Assembly: GCA_034509925.1 (NCBI GenBank)
Contig: CM067529.1
Span: 2,197,501-2,261,500 of the forward strand
Direction of reading: 5' to 3'
From: Hirudinaria manillensis
Taxonomy: Eukaryota; Annelida; Clitellata; Hirudinida; Hirudinidae
Length of the DNA stretch: 64,000 nucleotides
Every line of letters begins with the position of its first letter. The stretch's first letter is position 1. A program made the translations under genes and the position numbers. Under the pieces are notes generated by a model. It ran no database searches and was not told the origin of the DNA. It was given only the letters and a program-made list of their open reading frames with translations. Positions 14,512-26,166 of this stretch are shown here, piece after piece.

Positions 14512-17077
14512 TTAATTCTTGGCAGATGCCAATGATTCACTGGTGCTATGAAGTTCCCTTAAAAGGTCACCTTAGTGCAAAAATTGAACAGAAAATATCA
14601 GTGCAAAGAATTTTTAAATTAAATAACAAAATATTATCATAATAATAATAATTATAATATTATTATAATAAAATATTATCTAACTAGGTGATTTAAACCA
14701 GACTTCTAAAAAAAGCACATTTTCTATTTCAAACGAGAATTAAATAGTTCAGAGTGTTGGCTCCATAGATGCAAAACACCCACGTTCACAACACAACTCT
14801 CAAGCTATATAAATACTCTCACCAACAATATTCCTCATTAATTATATTAAATTATACTAACTACTTAAAATTAAGCCAACCAGAAGCAATTGCATTGCAG
14901 TCTAGAACACAGAGCTGAACTTTACCTACAGGGAGGAGGTAGAAATCATTGAAGAATGTCGAGCATTGGTTCATCTCCTTGTTGAAGTTTCCAGATCCTC
15001 CGAAGACGACGAGAGAGTCACCGATGATGTCCAGAGTGTGACGACCTCTTGCAGATAATTCTTTTTCGACTCTCAACTTCGACCAGCTGGATTTGTCTGG
15101 TGATTGAAAAATAAATTTTCATTTTAATAAAATGCTGTTTGTCTGCATTTCATCATCTTAATATGTCAGGCATTTTAAACACATAAATGATAATTAATGC
15201 AATATTATCAACTCCAATGAACTCTAAAGAACAATAAGCTCAAAGTCAAGCGATTGTATCTGCCTCTGGCACCCTTAAAGACCGCAAAGCTATGGCACGT
15301 CACAAAATTTCTCACAAAAAAACAACTCACCAGAGTCAAAGACATGAATGTCAGAAAAATGTTCATCGTTTTGAGACATTCCCCCAACCACAAGCATCAT
15401 CTTTCCGACGACGGCAGCAGAATGAAACGATCTCGGCTCTGGAATCAAACCTGCAGCCGTAACTTTCACCCAAGCAGAGGAAGCTGTCGACAAGATGGAG
15501 TCCAAGTTAAGATTTGCGATAAATAGTTGATAGAAAATAGTTGATTTATTTTTTAAAAAATTATTTATTTAAAACTTATATTTTCAAGTAAAATGCCAAT
15601 TTCAACAACAAAGGGTTGCTTAGCACATCCAATGACTTCAAAATGGTCACCGGTGTCAAAGACGTGGAGGTCGTTGCAACGCCCTTCTTTATCTCGACCC
15701 CCGAAGAGCAGGAGAGAACTTCCAATGGAGCACATGGAAGAGGCAGCTCTTGGAGACGGAGAGTTGACAATTGGATGCTGAACTTGGGACCACCTTTGGG
15801 AGGCTTAAGAGGACATTTTGAATGAATTTAATCATTATTTTTTTAAACTTCATTTGCATTTTTAATGATTATAATCATAAATATTAATTCTGTTGTACAA
15901 AGAAGTACCTTGACAATAAATTTCAAACTGATCGATAATTTATTTTTAAATGATAATAGTAGTATTTATGATGTAAATGTTTTAAAACTTTATGAAAAAC
16001 TACTAACTTGTATCAAAAATAAATAAATCATTGAACCAGCCAAATTTGGCTGTTTGGTCATTATCACTATCATCACTGTCATCTTCATCACTAGACTCTC
16101 CATGTTGTAATGCACTTTGCACCTAATAAATCATAAACATAGTTAAAATATATAGTGGCAATAGTGCAATCTCAAAAAATATAAATTAATAAAACAAAAG
16201 ATCTTTAGATTAAAAGAGAGGTTCTTGTTGATATAGATTTTGAAATATTGCTTGTAATCCTAGCTATATAGATCAAAGTCTCAAAGACAATATTAGTCAA
16301 TTTGTCCTTTCATTTGTTAACCAGCAGAAAATCTTAAATGAAAAATATCAACATCGAACAACTTGCCTGAACTTCACTCAAAGGACCGAATCCTCCAAAG
16401 AAGTAAATCTTATTTCCAACCACGGCACTTGAAACTTTGTCCCTGGGACTCGGCCTTGAACCAGAAGCTTGTACTTTTTTCCAAATGTTGGTTTCTGGAA
16501 ATTAATTTATGCTACAATGTCAGGTCAATAACACTATTAAAACTACAGTTTTATCTAGTCATTAATTATTTAGGCTTAATGTGCCTAACGTTAATAATCA
16601 TTTAAATTATTTAAAATCGAAATTTATCTTAAAGTTTAAATGAGCTCAGACAAGCAAAATAATTGACCAATTGAATAAGCCTACCTATATCAAAAACGTG
16701 AAACTCATCGAGCCATCCACTTTCACAATTCAAGCCTCCAAACAGATAAAGCTTGTTTTCTACAGCAGCCATGGTGGCAGAAGATTTGCATCTCGGCAAA
16801 TCACCAGAAACGTCTAAAACTTCATATTTGCGACCTACTGCAAAAGCAAAAAAAAGATGTCTTCGATTGTATACATAAATAAAAATAATATATTAGCATT
16901 ACCTGGACACGCGATTGCTAGCTTGTTGGTTTCTTGATAATCGTGTTCTGTATGTTCAACTCCTCCGAAGATATATATTTTCTCATTCACAGCACAACTG
17001 CAATGACCGTCCATCGCTGGAACAGTTTTTACAATCACCCTTGACCATTCTAACTTCCTAGGGTGTTGAAAATTCAT
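14512..17077 (-). CDS. KLHDC2: Kelch-repeat protein, KLHDC2-like
   Basis: Eight exons, minus strand: 17077-16903, 16837-16685, 16494-16367, 16122-16008, 15803-15651, 15483-15331, 15096-14926, 14570-14512; 1107 nt, 368 aa. The ATG has an in-frame TAA directly before it. Kelch blades are shown by repeated KIYIFGG, KLYLFGG, KIYFFGG, SLLLFGG and VVFGG strands, each followed by an N/S-DLxxFD turn. Blade order and wording (SPSPRAA, FGGR....R, PRSFHS) match KLHDC1/2/10-type proteins. In vertebrates KLHDC2 is a Cullin-2 substrate receptor that binds C-terminal Gly-Gly degrons. Here R227, R232 and S260 have the same spacing (5 and 33) as the degron-contacting R236, R241 and S269 of human KLHDC2. An acidic Ser/Asp loop (about residues 158-170) sits between two blades. 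Intron 3 is GC-AG. AATAAA (minus, 14471-14466) lies about 40 nt past the stop. Confidence 0.88.
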
Positions 17078-17869
17078 TTAGAAAATAAACGACCGAGGAA
17101 TCCCAAACGAGAGCCTATATTATATTCCCGCTGTCTCTAATCAAAGAGTTTAAGTTCACTTTTATCCTGGAAAACATATATCATGCTAGATTAAGTTAAA
17201 TTATGAAAATATTTTGAAAATCACAAAAATCAAATAGCAGAGTATGAGTTGTTTGATACATTTTTTAAATTTGCTTATTTATAACTAATTTGCTACAGGG
17301 TCAATTTAAACTACTATGTAATCCCTAATCAAACATTTTTAATGTTGCAGACCTAATCAGCAAATTTTTAGATGTAGAATTAAATCTATTTATAAATTTA
17401 TTTGATTGAAATTGCCTATTTTTAGACCAATTGAAATGTTTCAGCGATTTCATTTGCGCTCAAAGAAGCTAATTTTTCTCTAATCTCATTGCAATTTCAT
17501 TTCAAGTCCATTGTTGAAAATTCATTGCTTTATATAACCTATTGGCCTAGTGTTAATTGATCAAAATCCAAGTTTCTATTTCTAAACGCCCATTTCGCTA
17601 AATATAGGCACCTAAAATCACTCCTACTTAACCTATTAAATTAAAATAAGCTGCACATCATATTCAATGAGTGGTACATTCTTGCTGATGTTCGTAGGTA
17701 TCCTATAAAGTAGGTCTGCTGTTCACAGCTGTCTGTAATAGGGTGTTGTGCGTAATCTCGTTTGCGAGGTCCGTATTTATCGTTCGTTGTGTGTTCATCG
17801 AGTCCGTTTCAAGTTGGCGAATACTATCTTTGGATTCTATAGCTACTAACTCGCAATTCGCTTCGAAAA
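17078..17869. promoter_or_regulatory. Divergent 5' intergenic region between KLHDC2-like and lamin genes
   Basis: The two start codons face away from each other with 792 bp between them, so both promoters must sit here, or 5' UTR exons are very short. The side next to lamin (about 17690-17860) is less AT-rich and contains several CpGs (ggtccg, ttatcgttcg, catcgagtccg). I see no obvious TATA box close to either ATG. Shared regulation is inference from the arrangement alone. Confidence 0.45.
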
Positions 17870-20800
17870 ATGTCATCGAAATCAAAGAAATCATCACCTG
17901 CCGCTGGAAAAACAGCGTATTCGAGCACCACAATTACGGTCAGCCCCACTAGTGGTCGACCAGCATCTCCAACCTTGATTTCTAGATTGGAGGAGAAACA
18001 CCAGTTGGCCAGCCTTAATGATCGTTTGGCAGCTTACATTGAGAGAGTAAGGGCTCTTGAATTTGAAAATGAAAAATTGGCAAAGGTGATAAAATCCTAT
18101 GAAGAGTCCACATCTAGTGAATCTGCCAAGATCAAGACTTTGTATGACAGTGAGTTAAGCGATGCCAGGAAATTATTGGATCAAATGGGGAAGGAAAAAG
18201 CTAAAGTGCAATTGGAGCTGAATAAAGTTCGATCTGACTATGACGAGCTTTTTGCAAGGTGAGTGGGTTATCTGTGTCTGATTAAGTTTCTTTGATGCAT
18301 GGCAGATTTCTAAAGAATTTTACCAAAATTATGTTTTGATTGTTGGTAAATGATTTATCAAGATTCAATGGCAAAGAGAGGGCCTTGAATGAGGCAGAAA
18401 AGAGAATATTGTCCATTGAATCACAGGTCAATAGCTTGCAAGCAAGATTGGCTGATGCTGCATCCCAAAAGAGACAGATTGAAGATGACCTTAATGTAAG
18501 ATTTAATTTTGTATCTTCAGCTTCAAGAGTGGTCTGTTTATGCATGTAATTAGCTGATTATGTAATAGAATATGTTTACATTTGCTTAGAAATTGGCATG
18601 CCAATATTTGCATACTAACTCTTTTGGTAAGTCTTACATTAGTACCTTGGTTGTTTCTGAGTAATGTGATGGCAAACCAGAACATTTTCAATAATTATTG
18701 ACTAATAAGGAAATGCCTAAAATTCTACTCGAAACAATTAAGAAGGGATTTATTTTGCATTTTTTTTAAAGGATCCTCTGAATTTGTCTTCTCTTAATGA
18801 ATTGTTTATTAAAATGAAATAGTCTGTTTACAAATAGTTTGTGGAATATCTTCATGCTATTGATCTGTACTGTAAATATTGTGGGATGCTTTTTGTGAGA
18901 GTGTGTTGGAAGTGAGAGGGCCAGCATACTCCAACATGTTTGAGAACTTTGTATGGATAGTCCTTCTTTTGCTTTTTGGAAATTAAATTAAACATGATTA
19001 AGATAATGAAAACATTTACTACATGAAAAGCTTAAAAGTGGTCTTCCGTTTAATTGGAAGACTAATTGGATATTATTTCTGCACTTTGTTTTGGATGTAA
19101 GCAGGCATATATTAGCCAAGTAATTCCTGACATCATCCCTGCAAAAAATGATAAGTTATTTTCAGAAACCACCTTTGGTTATTCTACAAAAATAAATTTC
19201 AATGGGGTAGAGAGGTTGCATTTTTCTCATCTCTGAAGTAATTTCAAGCAGTGCGTGAGTGAGCGTAGGCTGGCATATAATTGTGCTAGGGAGTACAAAT
19301 GCTGGTAATTTTTAGCTGAGAGTTTGTCCTAGAGAATGTTCTAGAAGTTTGTAAGTAAATATTTAAAATAAAACTAGGCCATCATCATCTTCTTCTCTCT
19401 TGATCAAAGTGGACCTTTGATCTGATCCGAAATATTTTGTAGTTTAAAATTAGTCCAATTCAATGACTAGTACTGAAACCGAGAGCAGGGATTTGCCGTA
19501 CAGCGTACACAGCTATCCATGACGTAAGGCTCTCGAGCACATAGTATTGGAAGGGAGATTTGCATACCATGACTGCACCTGTGTTGGACAGCCCTCTCCT
19601 TTCTGTTTAATCTCTTACCTAGTTTTATACCTGATTCGCCAAGGCCATGATATGAGTGAGCATCGATTGTTACCATCGTCCCAATGAACTCATGTTGTAT
19701 TGCCGATAATGCAATGATAATATGGAGTTGTATTGCTAATAATATGTTAATAATAAGATCCAGTTAAAATAATTAATCGAGTTAAAGCGATTGCTTATTT
19801 AAAAATGCAAATTCTGATTAATTTGAATAATTAGCTTTTACAATTTCTGCTTACATTTATTATGTTAATGTTGATATGATAATTACAATGATAGATTGAT
19901 GCTGATGATGTACTAGTGATAATATTCTCAAATATATTTTTTTTATCTCAGTTGGTATTGAATTTGTAGCAAGTAACAAGTAACAACAATGCTCATAGAC
20001 AGTACAGGAAAAAAAATCCCACACCTAAGCATGGAGCCTAAATTTAGTGCTGAAGACATTTTCAATTAGGAAACCTTGCCTAGCAGGGAGCACATCCAAA
20101 AAGTATCAATTGATCACTTTCATCTGTCCATCACTCAAATTAGAGATCATTAGAGGCCATGAATGAGGACATAATTTTTGTTCCTAGTAGTAATTATTAA
20201 TTGCACGGTGACAAATAATAATAATAATAATAGCAATAATAACAATAATAATAATAATAGTAATAATAGTAATAGTGGATATCTCGTCTTGTTTTAAGCT
20301 AGAAAGTTGATTAAAACTTGACACTTCTGTCATTTCTGACTCACTCATCAAATCCATCCATTTCCTGATTGGAAATGAAATGCTTCCCCTGTCAATTTGT
20401 TCCTGAAATGCATTCAATTAATCTGGAGTCCAAAGGCTGATGGATCAATTTGAATGGCAAATGGATTTCATTGGCAGTTGATTCATTGCTTGATTGGTCA
20501 TCAGAGATGATGATTTGTTATGTTTTTTTTTTTATATTTTAAATTAAATTTGATTAAATTTGTTTAATTTTCTTTTCTTTCTCTTGGAATTGACTTCATC
20601 TTACATTTCCCTCAGCCAATTAATTGATTAACTGCTTGTTTTGAAATGACTGCCAGATCAAATGGACTGGAGTGAATCTCATATCTGTCATTCCCAACGT
20701 GTAGTATTTCAATAGGATTATTCTTATAGAAATCATGAATTGAATTTGTTAATGGTCTCCTAGAATTTCCCATTCAGTACAAAAGCTGTTTGTTTTCCTT

Positions 20801-23800
20801 TTGAAGAGAGCCAAGAGGGATGCAGAGCAGACGAGCAAACAACTGGCGGTGGCAAAGAAACAGCTGGAGGATGAAACCATCAAGAGAGTTGATCTGGAAA
20901 ACCGGATGCAGAGTCTCAAAGAACAACTTGCTTTCCAGCAGGAACTGCACGAACAGGTTTCAGTGAATTCATTGGAACAAATAAAACATAAGTTGACATT
21001 GGTATTGGTGTCAATTGCTCAAGCAATTGAAATCATTTTTAGACTTTGTTGGTGAAACTTTATTATTTATTCTTTATTATTTATTATTTAGTCACATCAT
21101 GGTTGGCCATTGTTAAAGGAGTCTCATGTGATTTATAAAAAGCTTTTATGATGATAATGTTTCACCAGGATGTAATGGATTTATTTGAATGCTAAGATCA
21201 AAATATTTTTTCTTTGGTAATTGGTGACTCAAAAACCATAAGTTTTCTTTAAGGTATTTAAACTCCTATCATATTATTAGCATCTAAAAGTACAGGTTTC
21301 GTTTTGCATTTTCTTCTAAAGTCGTGGCAATTCAACAATCTTTAAATAAATATTTAGAATTTTCTTTATCACTCTACAAGTGATTTAAATACGACTGTAG
21401 GTGGTATAACTACTTATAATATCTATAATTATAATGCTAGCTACGATAATTGTATTCAGCTAGTACCTACTGGTCTTAGAGGTGATGAATCATATCTTAT
21501 GAGCAGATGCATGCTAGGCATTCAACTGCCCCAACTCTTTTCAATGAAAATGAGCCATGGATAATACAATTTCACTTCTTTCATTCATTCATTCTTTCTT
21601 TCTTTCATTCACTTGCTCTCATTCAAAGACCCAATCTTTTGCACAAAAGCATTACGGCATGGTGATGTTTGCCGCCTCCTCTACCCCTTGTTTGCCTCTC
21701 TTTTTGTATTATCCTCTTTTTGTATCTGCAATAGTTACATGTGGTATTAGTTGTTTTTTTGAAGAAAGAGAAATATTCTGAATATAACCTTGAAAATAGG
21801 AAATTTTTCAAAGAATTCTTAAAAATAAAAGAAAGTAATATTTAAGTGGCATTTTAGCTGAGATGTGCTTGCAAAGTAGAATCAAATGAATGACGAGCAC
21901 CTAATTGTCCCATTAACTTTTGAGAGATTATTCAAGAGAGCCAGGAATTATGTTAGTGCAAGTACAGCAGCTCGTGAGAATGAAACTATTTTTAGTAATA
22001 TTTTTACTATTTTGGTTAAACTCTTATTTAGTTGCATCACAATTGCCTTTATCACTTACTCCTACACTTGCACCAAGTTTCAAGAACAACCAACAAACAA
22101 AATTTAAGCTGATCTGAATGATCAGTTTAATCTGTTTCAGAATTTCTATTATCCAGCTTCTTTTAGAAATCTGTTCTACATCATGGAGATAATTGTCAAC
22201 AACATCAGTGGATTCATAACCACTGTGAAAACATTACTCAACCTTGGACATAATAATAATAATAATAATGGCTGAGTCATTTCCAGCTTTTATTCTATCT
22301 GTGGATGACGTCATGACACTCAACACATGTCACTACATGCTCCTCGTTGCCATGGAGATACAGGAAGCATAGAAGCGGACTCGTGAAAATATTCCTCGAT
22401 ACCCCCGTACTATGTCCTTGAGTTTCTCCATTTTCTGCCATGCACTTCAAAGACAATCCATACTGACTATTTGATGCCTGAGAAAATATTTTTCAGATTT
22501 GTTTACTTTTTGGTTTAAAGACCATTAAGTATTAAATGTTATTTCAAATTGCCCTTTTTGCTTGTTAAATGCAAAACAATTACAATTGACGTTTAAGGAA
22601 TTTAAAGCTTGCACCTGTCAAATGTTGTTCACAATTGTCAGACCAGTGGGAAGTTTTAGCATAAATTAGTGAAATAATTATTGTTAATGGTTATATTTAA
22701 ACAACTATTAGATGAATTGCAAGAGCAGTTGCTGAGACAAAATTTATTACTTTCACTATTGATTTCATTCTCATTCTCATTGAAACTATTAGTAAATAAA
22801 ATTAATTATAATATATACATATATGAATAATTAATCGACCAATCAGGAGCTGAACTCGTCGATGACTCAGAAGAAGTCGATTGAAATCGACTTGGTGGAG
22901 ATTGAACACCAGAGGGAGTTCGAGAACCAACTGTCAGAAGCCCTGAAGCAGATGAGGGAAGAGAATGATGAGCACATATCCAATAGCAGGGCTGAGATTG
23001 AAAACGTTTTCCAGAAGAAGGTATCGTGGCATCACTTTAAAATCAATAATAGATTAATAAATAAATAAATAAATAAATTAATTAAGGTTTAAATGATAAT
23101 TTGTTATGACTGTTACTCTTTAAATTCAATATATGGTTAAATATTCATTGTGGATAAATAAATTATAAATTAAAAGATAATTTAATAATAATAATATTAA
23201 TATGAAATAATACTAAATAATAAATAAATTATGATTTGAATGATAATTTGTATGTATAAATTATTTTATACCAGTCCCTGTACTGAATGCAGTTTGTTTG
23301 TTTAGCATTACTTTAGGTTGGTTTGTGCTCATAATGAAGCTTCTTTTATGTTAGCAACTCTTTCCAAGTGCATGAATTAATATTAATGAAGTTGAATTAT
23401 TAAATGAATAAATAAATAAATAAACAAATAAAAATATTGTTTGACAATGATATCAGAACCATCACAACACAAGCTGCTACATCATTAGTAGCGAACTAGA
23501 CTCTGCTTTGGTCATCATTTTAAATTTTCTTAAAATAGAAAAAAAAAAGTTCAATTTAATTCATTTAACAGCAAATTACATTTTATTCCTTTTTCAGTTC
23601 AATGAACTTCAAAATGCCTCTGGACACTGGCAGGGTGAGGCGAGGAAGTCTCAGATGGAGATCCACCAACTGAAGACGAGAATTGATTCCCTCAATGGTG
23701 ACTTGGAGAAACTCAGAGATAAGGTTGGCCGAGGTTTATTTAATTAATTATAATATTTTATAATTTAGAAAACATTCTATTTTTAATTCATTTCAGATTG

Positions 23801-26166
23801 AATTACAAATTGCACCGTAATTCTTTAGATCCTTTCTTTCCATTTTTTTCTCGGAGACGGCGTTAACGACGAGAATTACCCGCTCGGATTATTAGTTTAA
23901 ATTACCGGGACCTCGAATAAAAAGCGTTAAATCTAAATATAAAAATTATTGCAATTATTGGGGGAGCATCAAAAGACCAAAAAATCAACAAAAACTGCAT
24001 TAATCGAATCATTTTGTAAGTAAAAGATAGATTTTTTTTAGGTTTTAAGTTTTAATCCGACTTTAGGGGTGCGTTTTTTTTTCTTTTTGTTTGACGGTAG
24101 TCGGGGATGCTCTCTCAGCTGAGTAATGGCCAATGAATCACTCGTATCTTGTGATTAAATGAAAGATGACAGGATGGATGTCCAAAGCTGTCGTTCCGCT
24201 GTGTCATCTTAATTGAGGCATAATTGATTGACGGGAGTTTGCTAATCGGATCAATTAGCAGTTAGATTGAATGAATCGTTTATGCCGGAAATCCATTCCT
24301 TGCTCTTTCGGCGAGTCGACTTTCGGTTTTGCACTCCATGGAAATTATGGTTCGACACTTCCCATCGGAACGGGACTTTGTCCCGTGCCGTTCCAATTTC
24401 TAAGTCATAATTAAGTCTTTTATTCCATTTTATTTTTAAATATGCCATAATGGAATGAATTGTGTTACATCCAGTAATTTCTGTTATTTCAAACAATAAT
24501 TTGCCATCGTCTCAGGCTGACGGGTCAGCTTCTAGAGTGGAGTACCTGGAGAGACTGCTACAGCAGGAGAGAGACGATCATGCATCCACCTTGGCCGGAA
24601 AGGATGCCGAGATCAAGAGGCTGAAGATACAGCTGGAAGAGCAACTCCAAGAGTATAGGGACCTCTTTGACCTGAAAATTCAATTGGACGTTGAAATCGC
24701 TGCCTACAGGAAGTTGCTGGAGGTGGAAGAGACTAGGTAGGGATGTGCCGGAAATTTGAATTTATTTTTTTAAAAGTTTTGCAACCATGGCCACCACAAA
24801 TAATCATAATGGTAATAATAATAATAATAATAATTTATCAACAATGATATATTATAGTGGATGATTATAATAATACGATAATATGTACGTCAGGTTTGCA
24901 AATCTATAATTACTTGCACGGTTGTGTCTTTCATCAACCACCTCTGCCATTCGCTCCGCATCGATTCGGACCTTCCATCGTTCCGGCAGGTTGAACTCCT
25001 CGCACAAGTTCGGCGTGGCTTCCGGATCCGGCAGGAGGAGCCTGGAGATGAGCGGAGGACGGAAGAGGAAGCTGGTGGACGTGGAAGGGGAACTGAACGA
25101 CTCGTACAAGGAGTATGCGTCCTCCTCCTCTGCAGGTCAGTCGTTCTCGAAGGGGGTCGTCCAGATTGTCGAAGTCGATGGGGAAGGAAAGTTCGTCAAA
25201 CTCCAGAACTCCACTGACAAGGTCATTTGAATTGATGTCCATTTAATAGCCCAATTGAATTCAGTTCACCTATTTTCTAAAGTGCCTTGTATAAACCAGG
25301 GAATATTGAAACAACCGCATCCAACATATATTGAAACTAATACTTAATTTAATAATTTAATGCTGTTAAATTTTGATTTGATCATCCATGTTATCATGTA
25401 GCGATTAATTTTATTTCATGTTTTATTCCTTTTAATATCATCCTCTCAGATGATTTGATCATCAGTCGATCGTGAATTTGCATCCAATAGGACGTGGCCT
25501 TGTCCGGATGGACTCTCAGCCAATCGGATGACTCGAATGAGGTCACCTACAAGTTCCTCAGGACTGCAAACATCAAGCCCCACCAATCACTCAGTGTTTG
25601 TAAAATCCAAATGTAAAAAAATTGTTGTCGATGCCATGGCAACCAGATTTCCTCACGATTATCTATGGAAATATTTGAAAATATTATTTAAATTTAAAAG
25701 ACTTTTATTATTTTTATTTTTCATCCTAATTTTTTTTTATGGAATCAACAGGTTTGGAGTCAGGACAAGGCCGGAGGTCAGGGACCCAATGACATCATCA
25801 TGAAGAATCAGAGCTGGTTGAAGGGTGACAACAAGAAGACCATCGTAGTTGACAACTACGGAGAGGTTGGTTTCCGTCAGAGACACTGCAAACGATTCCT
25901 ATTTAATTTCAACTCTTTGTCATTGCTAATCATTAGTTAATAAATAAATAAATTAATTAATTATTAGTATTGTAATGCATTAAGTAGTAATATTAGTCTA
26001 AATAATGCATGACACATGTGACTGATCTGGGTCATTTAGGTTGTTGTGGCATTCTGGTTATTGCTGTATGTAGCATAACATAACATCGATTGATTTTTGT
26101 CAACAGGAAATGGCTTGGAAGGAGGTCAAAAGGTCGTTCAGGTCGGATGTCGAGGTGAGGAAATAA
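17870..26166 (+). CDS. Nuclear lamin (C-terminal exon uncertain)
   Basis: Ten exons: 17870-18258, 18363-18495, 20807-20956, 22847-23020, 23598-23723, 24516-24736, 24990-25221, 25491-25595, 25752-25865, 26107-26154. All junctions keep phase (564 codons). Head: S33-P34-T35 beside the rod start, where lamins carry a mitotic CDK site. The rod covers about 41-396; the roughly 356-residue length is the long lamin type. It opens with LNDRLAAYIERVRALE and closes with AAYRKLLEVEE. A nuclear signal GGRKRKLVD follows (about 420-428). The lamin-tail Ig fold covers about 448-560 (VVQIVEVDGEGKFVKLQN, GWTLSQ, NDIIMKNQSW, EEMAWKEVKRSF). Lamins polymerise under the inner nuclear membrane. Reading through the last donor gives VRK and a stop at 26166. 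Phase-compatible alternative terminal exons exist at 27000-27068 and 27195-27227, none with a CaaX box. Introns 2-6 hold AT-rich sequence and small AAT/AATA repeats only. Confidence 0.92.
20214..20275. repeat. (AAT)n microsatellite in lamin intron 2
   Basis: About 20 AAT-type triplets with AGC/AGT variants, in the 2.3-kb intron 18496-20806. Smaller runs of the same type are in later lamin introns (22251-22269, 23045-23075, 24811-24832). Confidence 0.85.

Noticed and set aside
19467..19676. Minus-strand frame of 69 codons within a lamin intron
   Set aside because: No family similarity, no conserved motif; intronic on the opposite strand.
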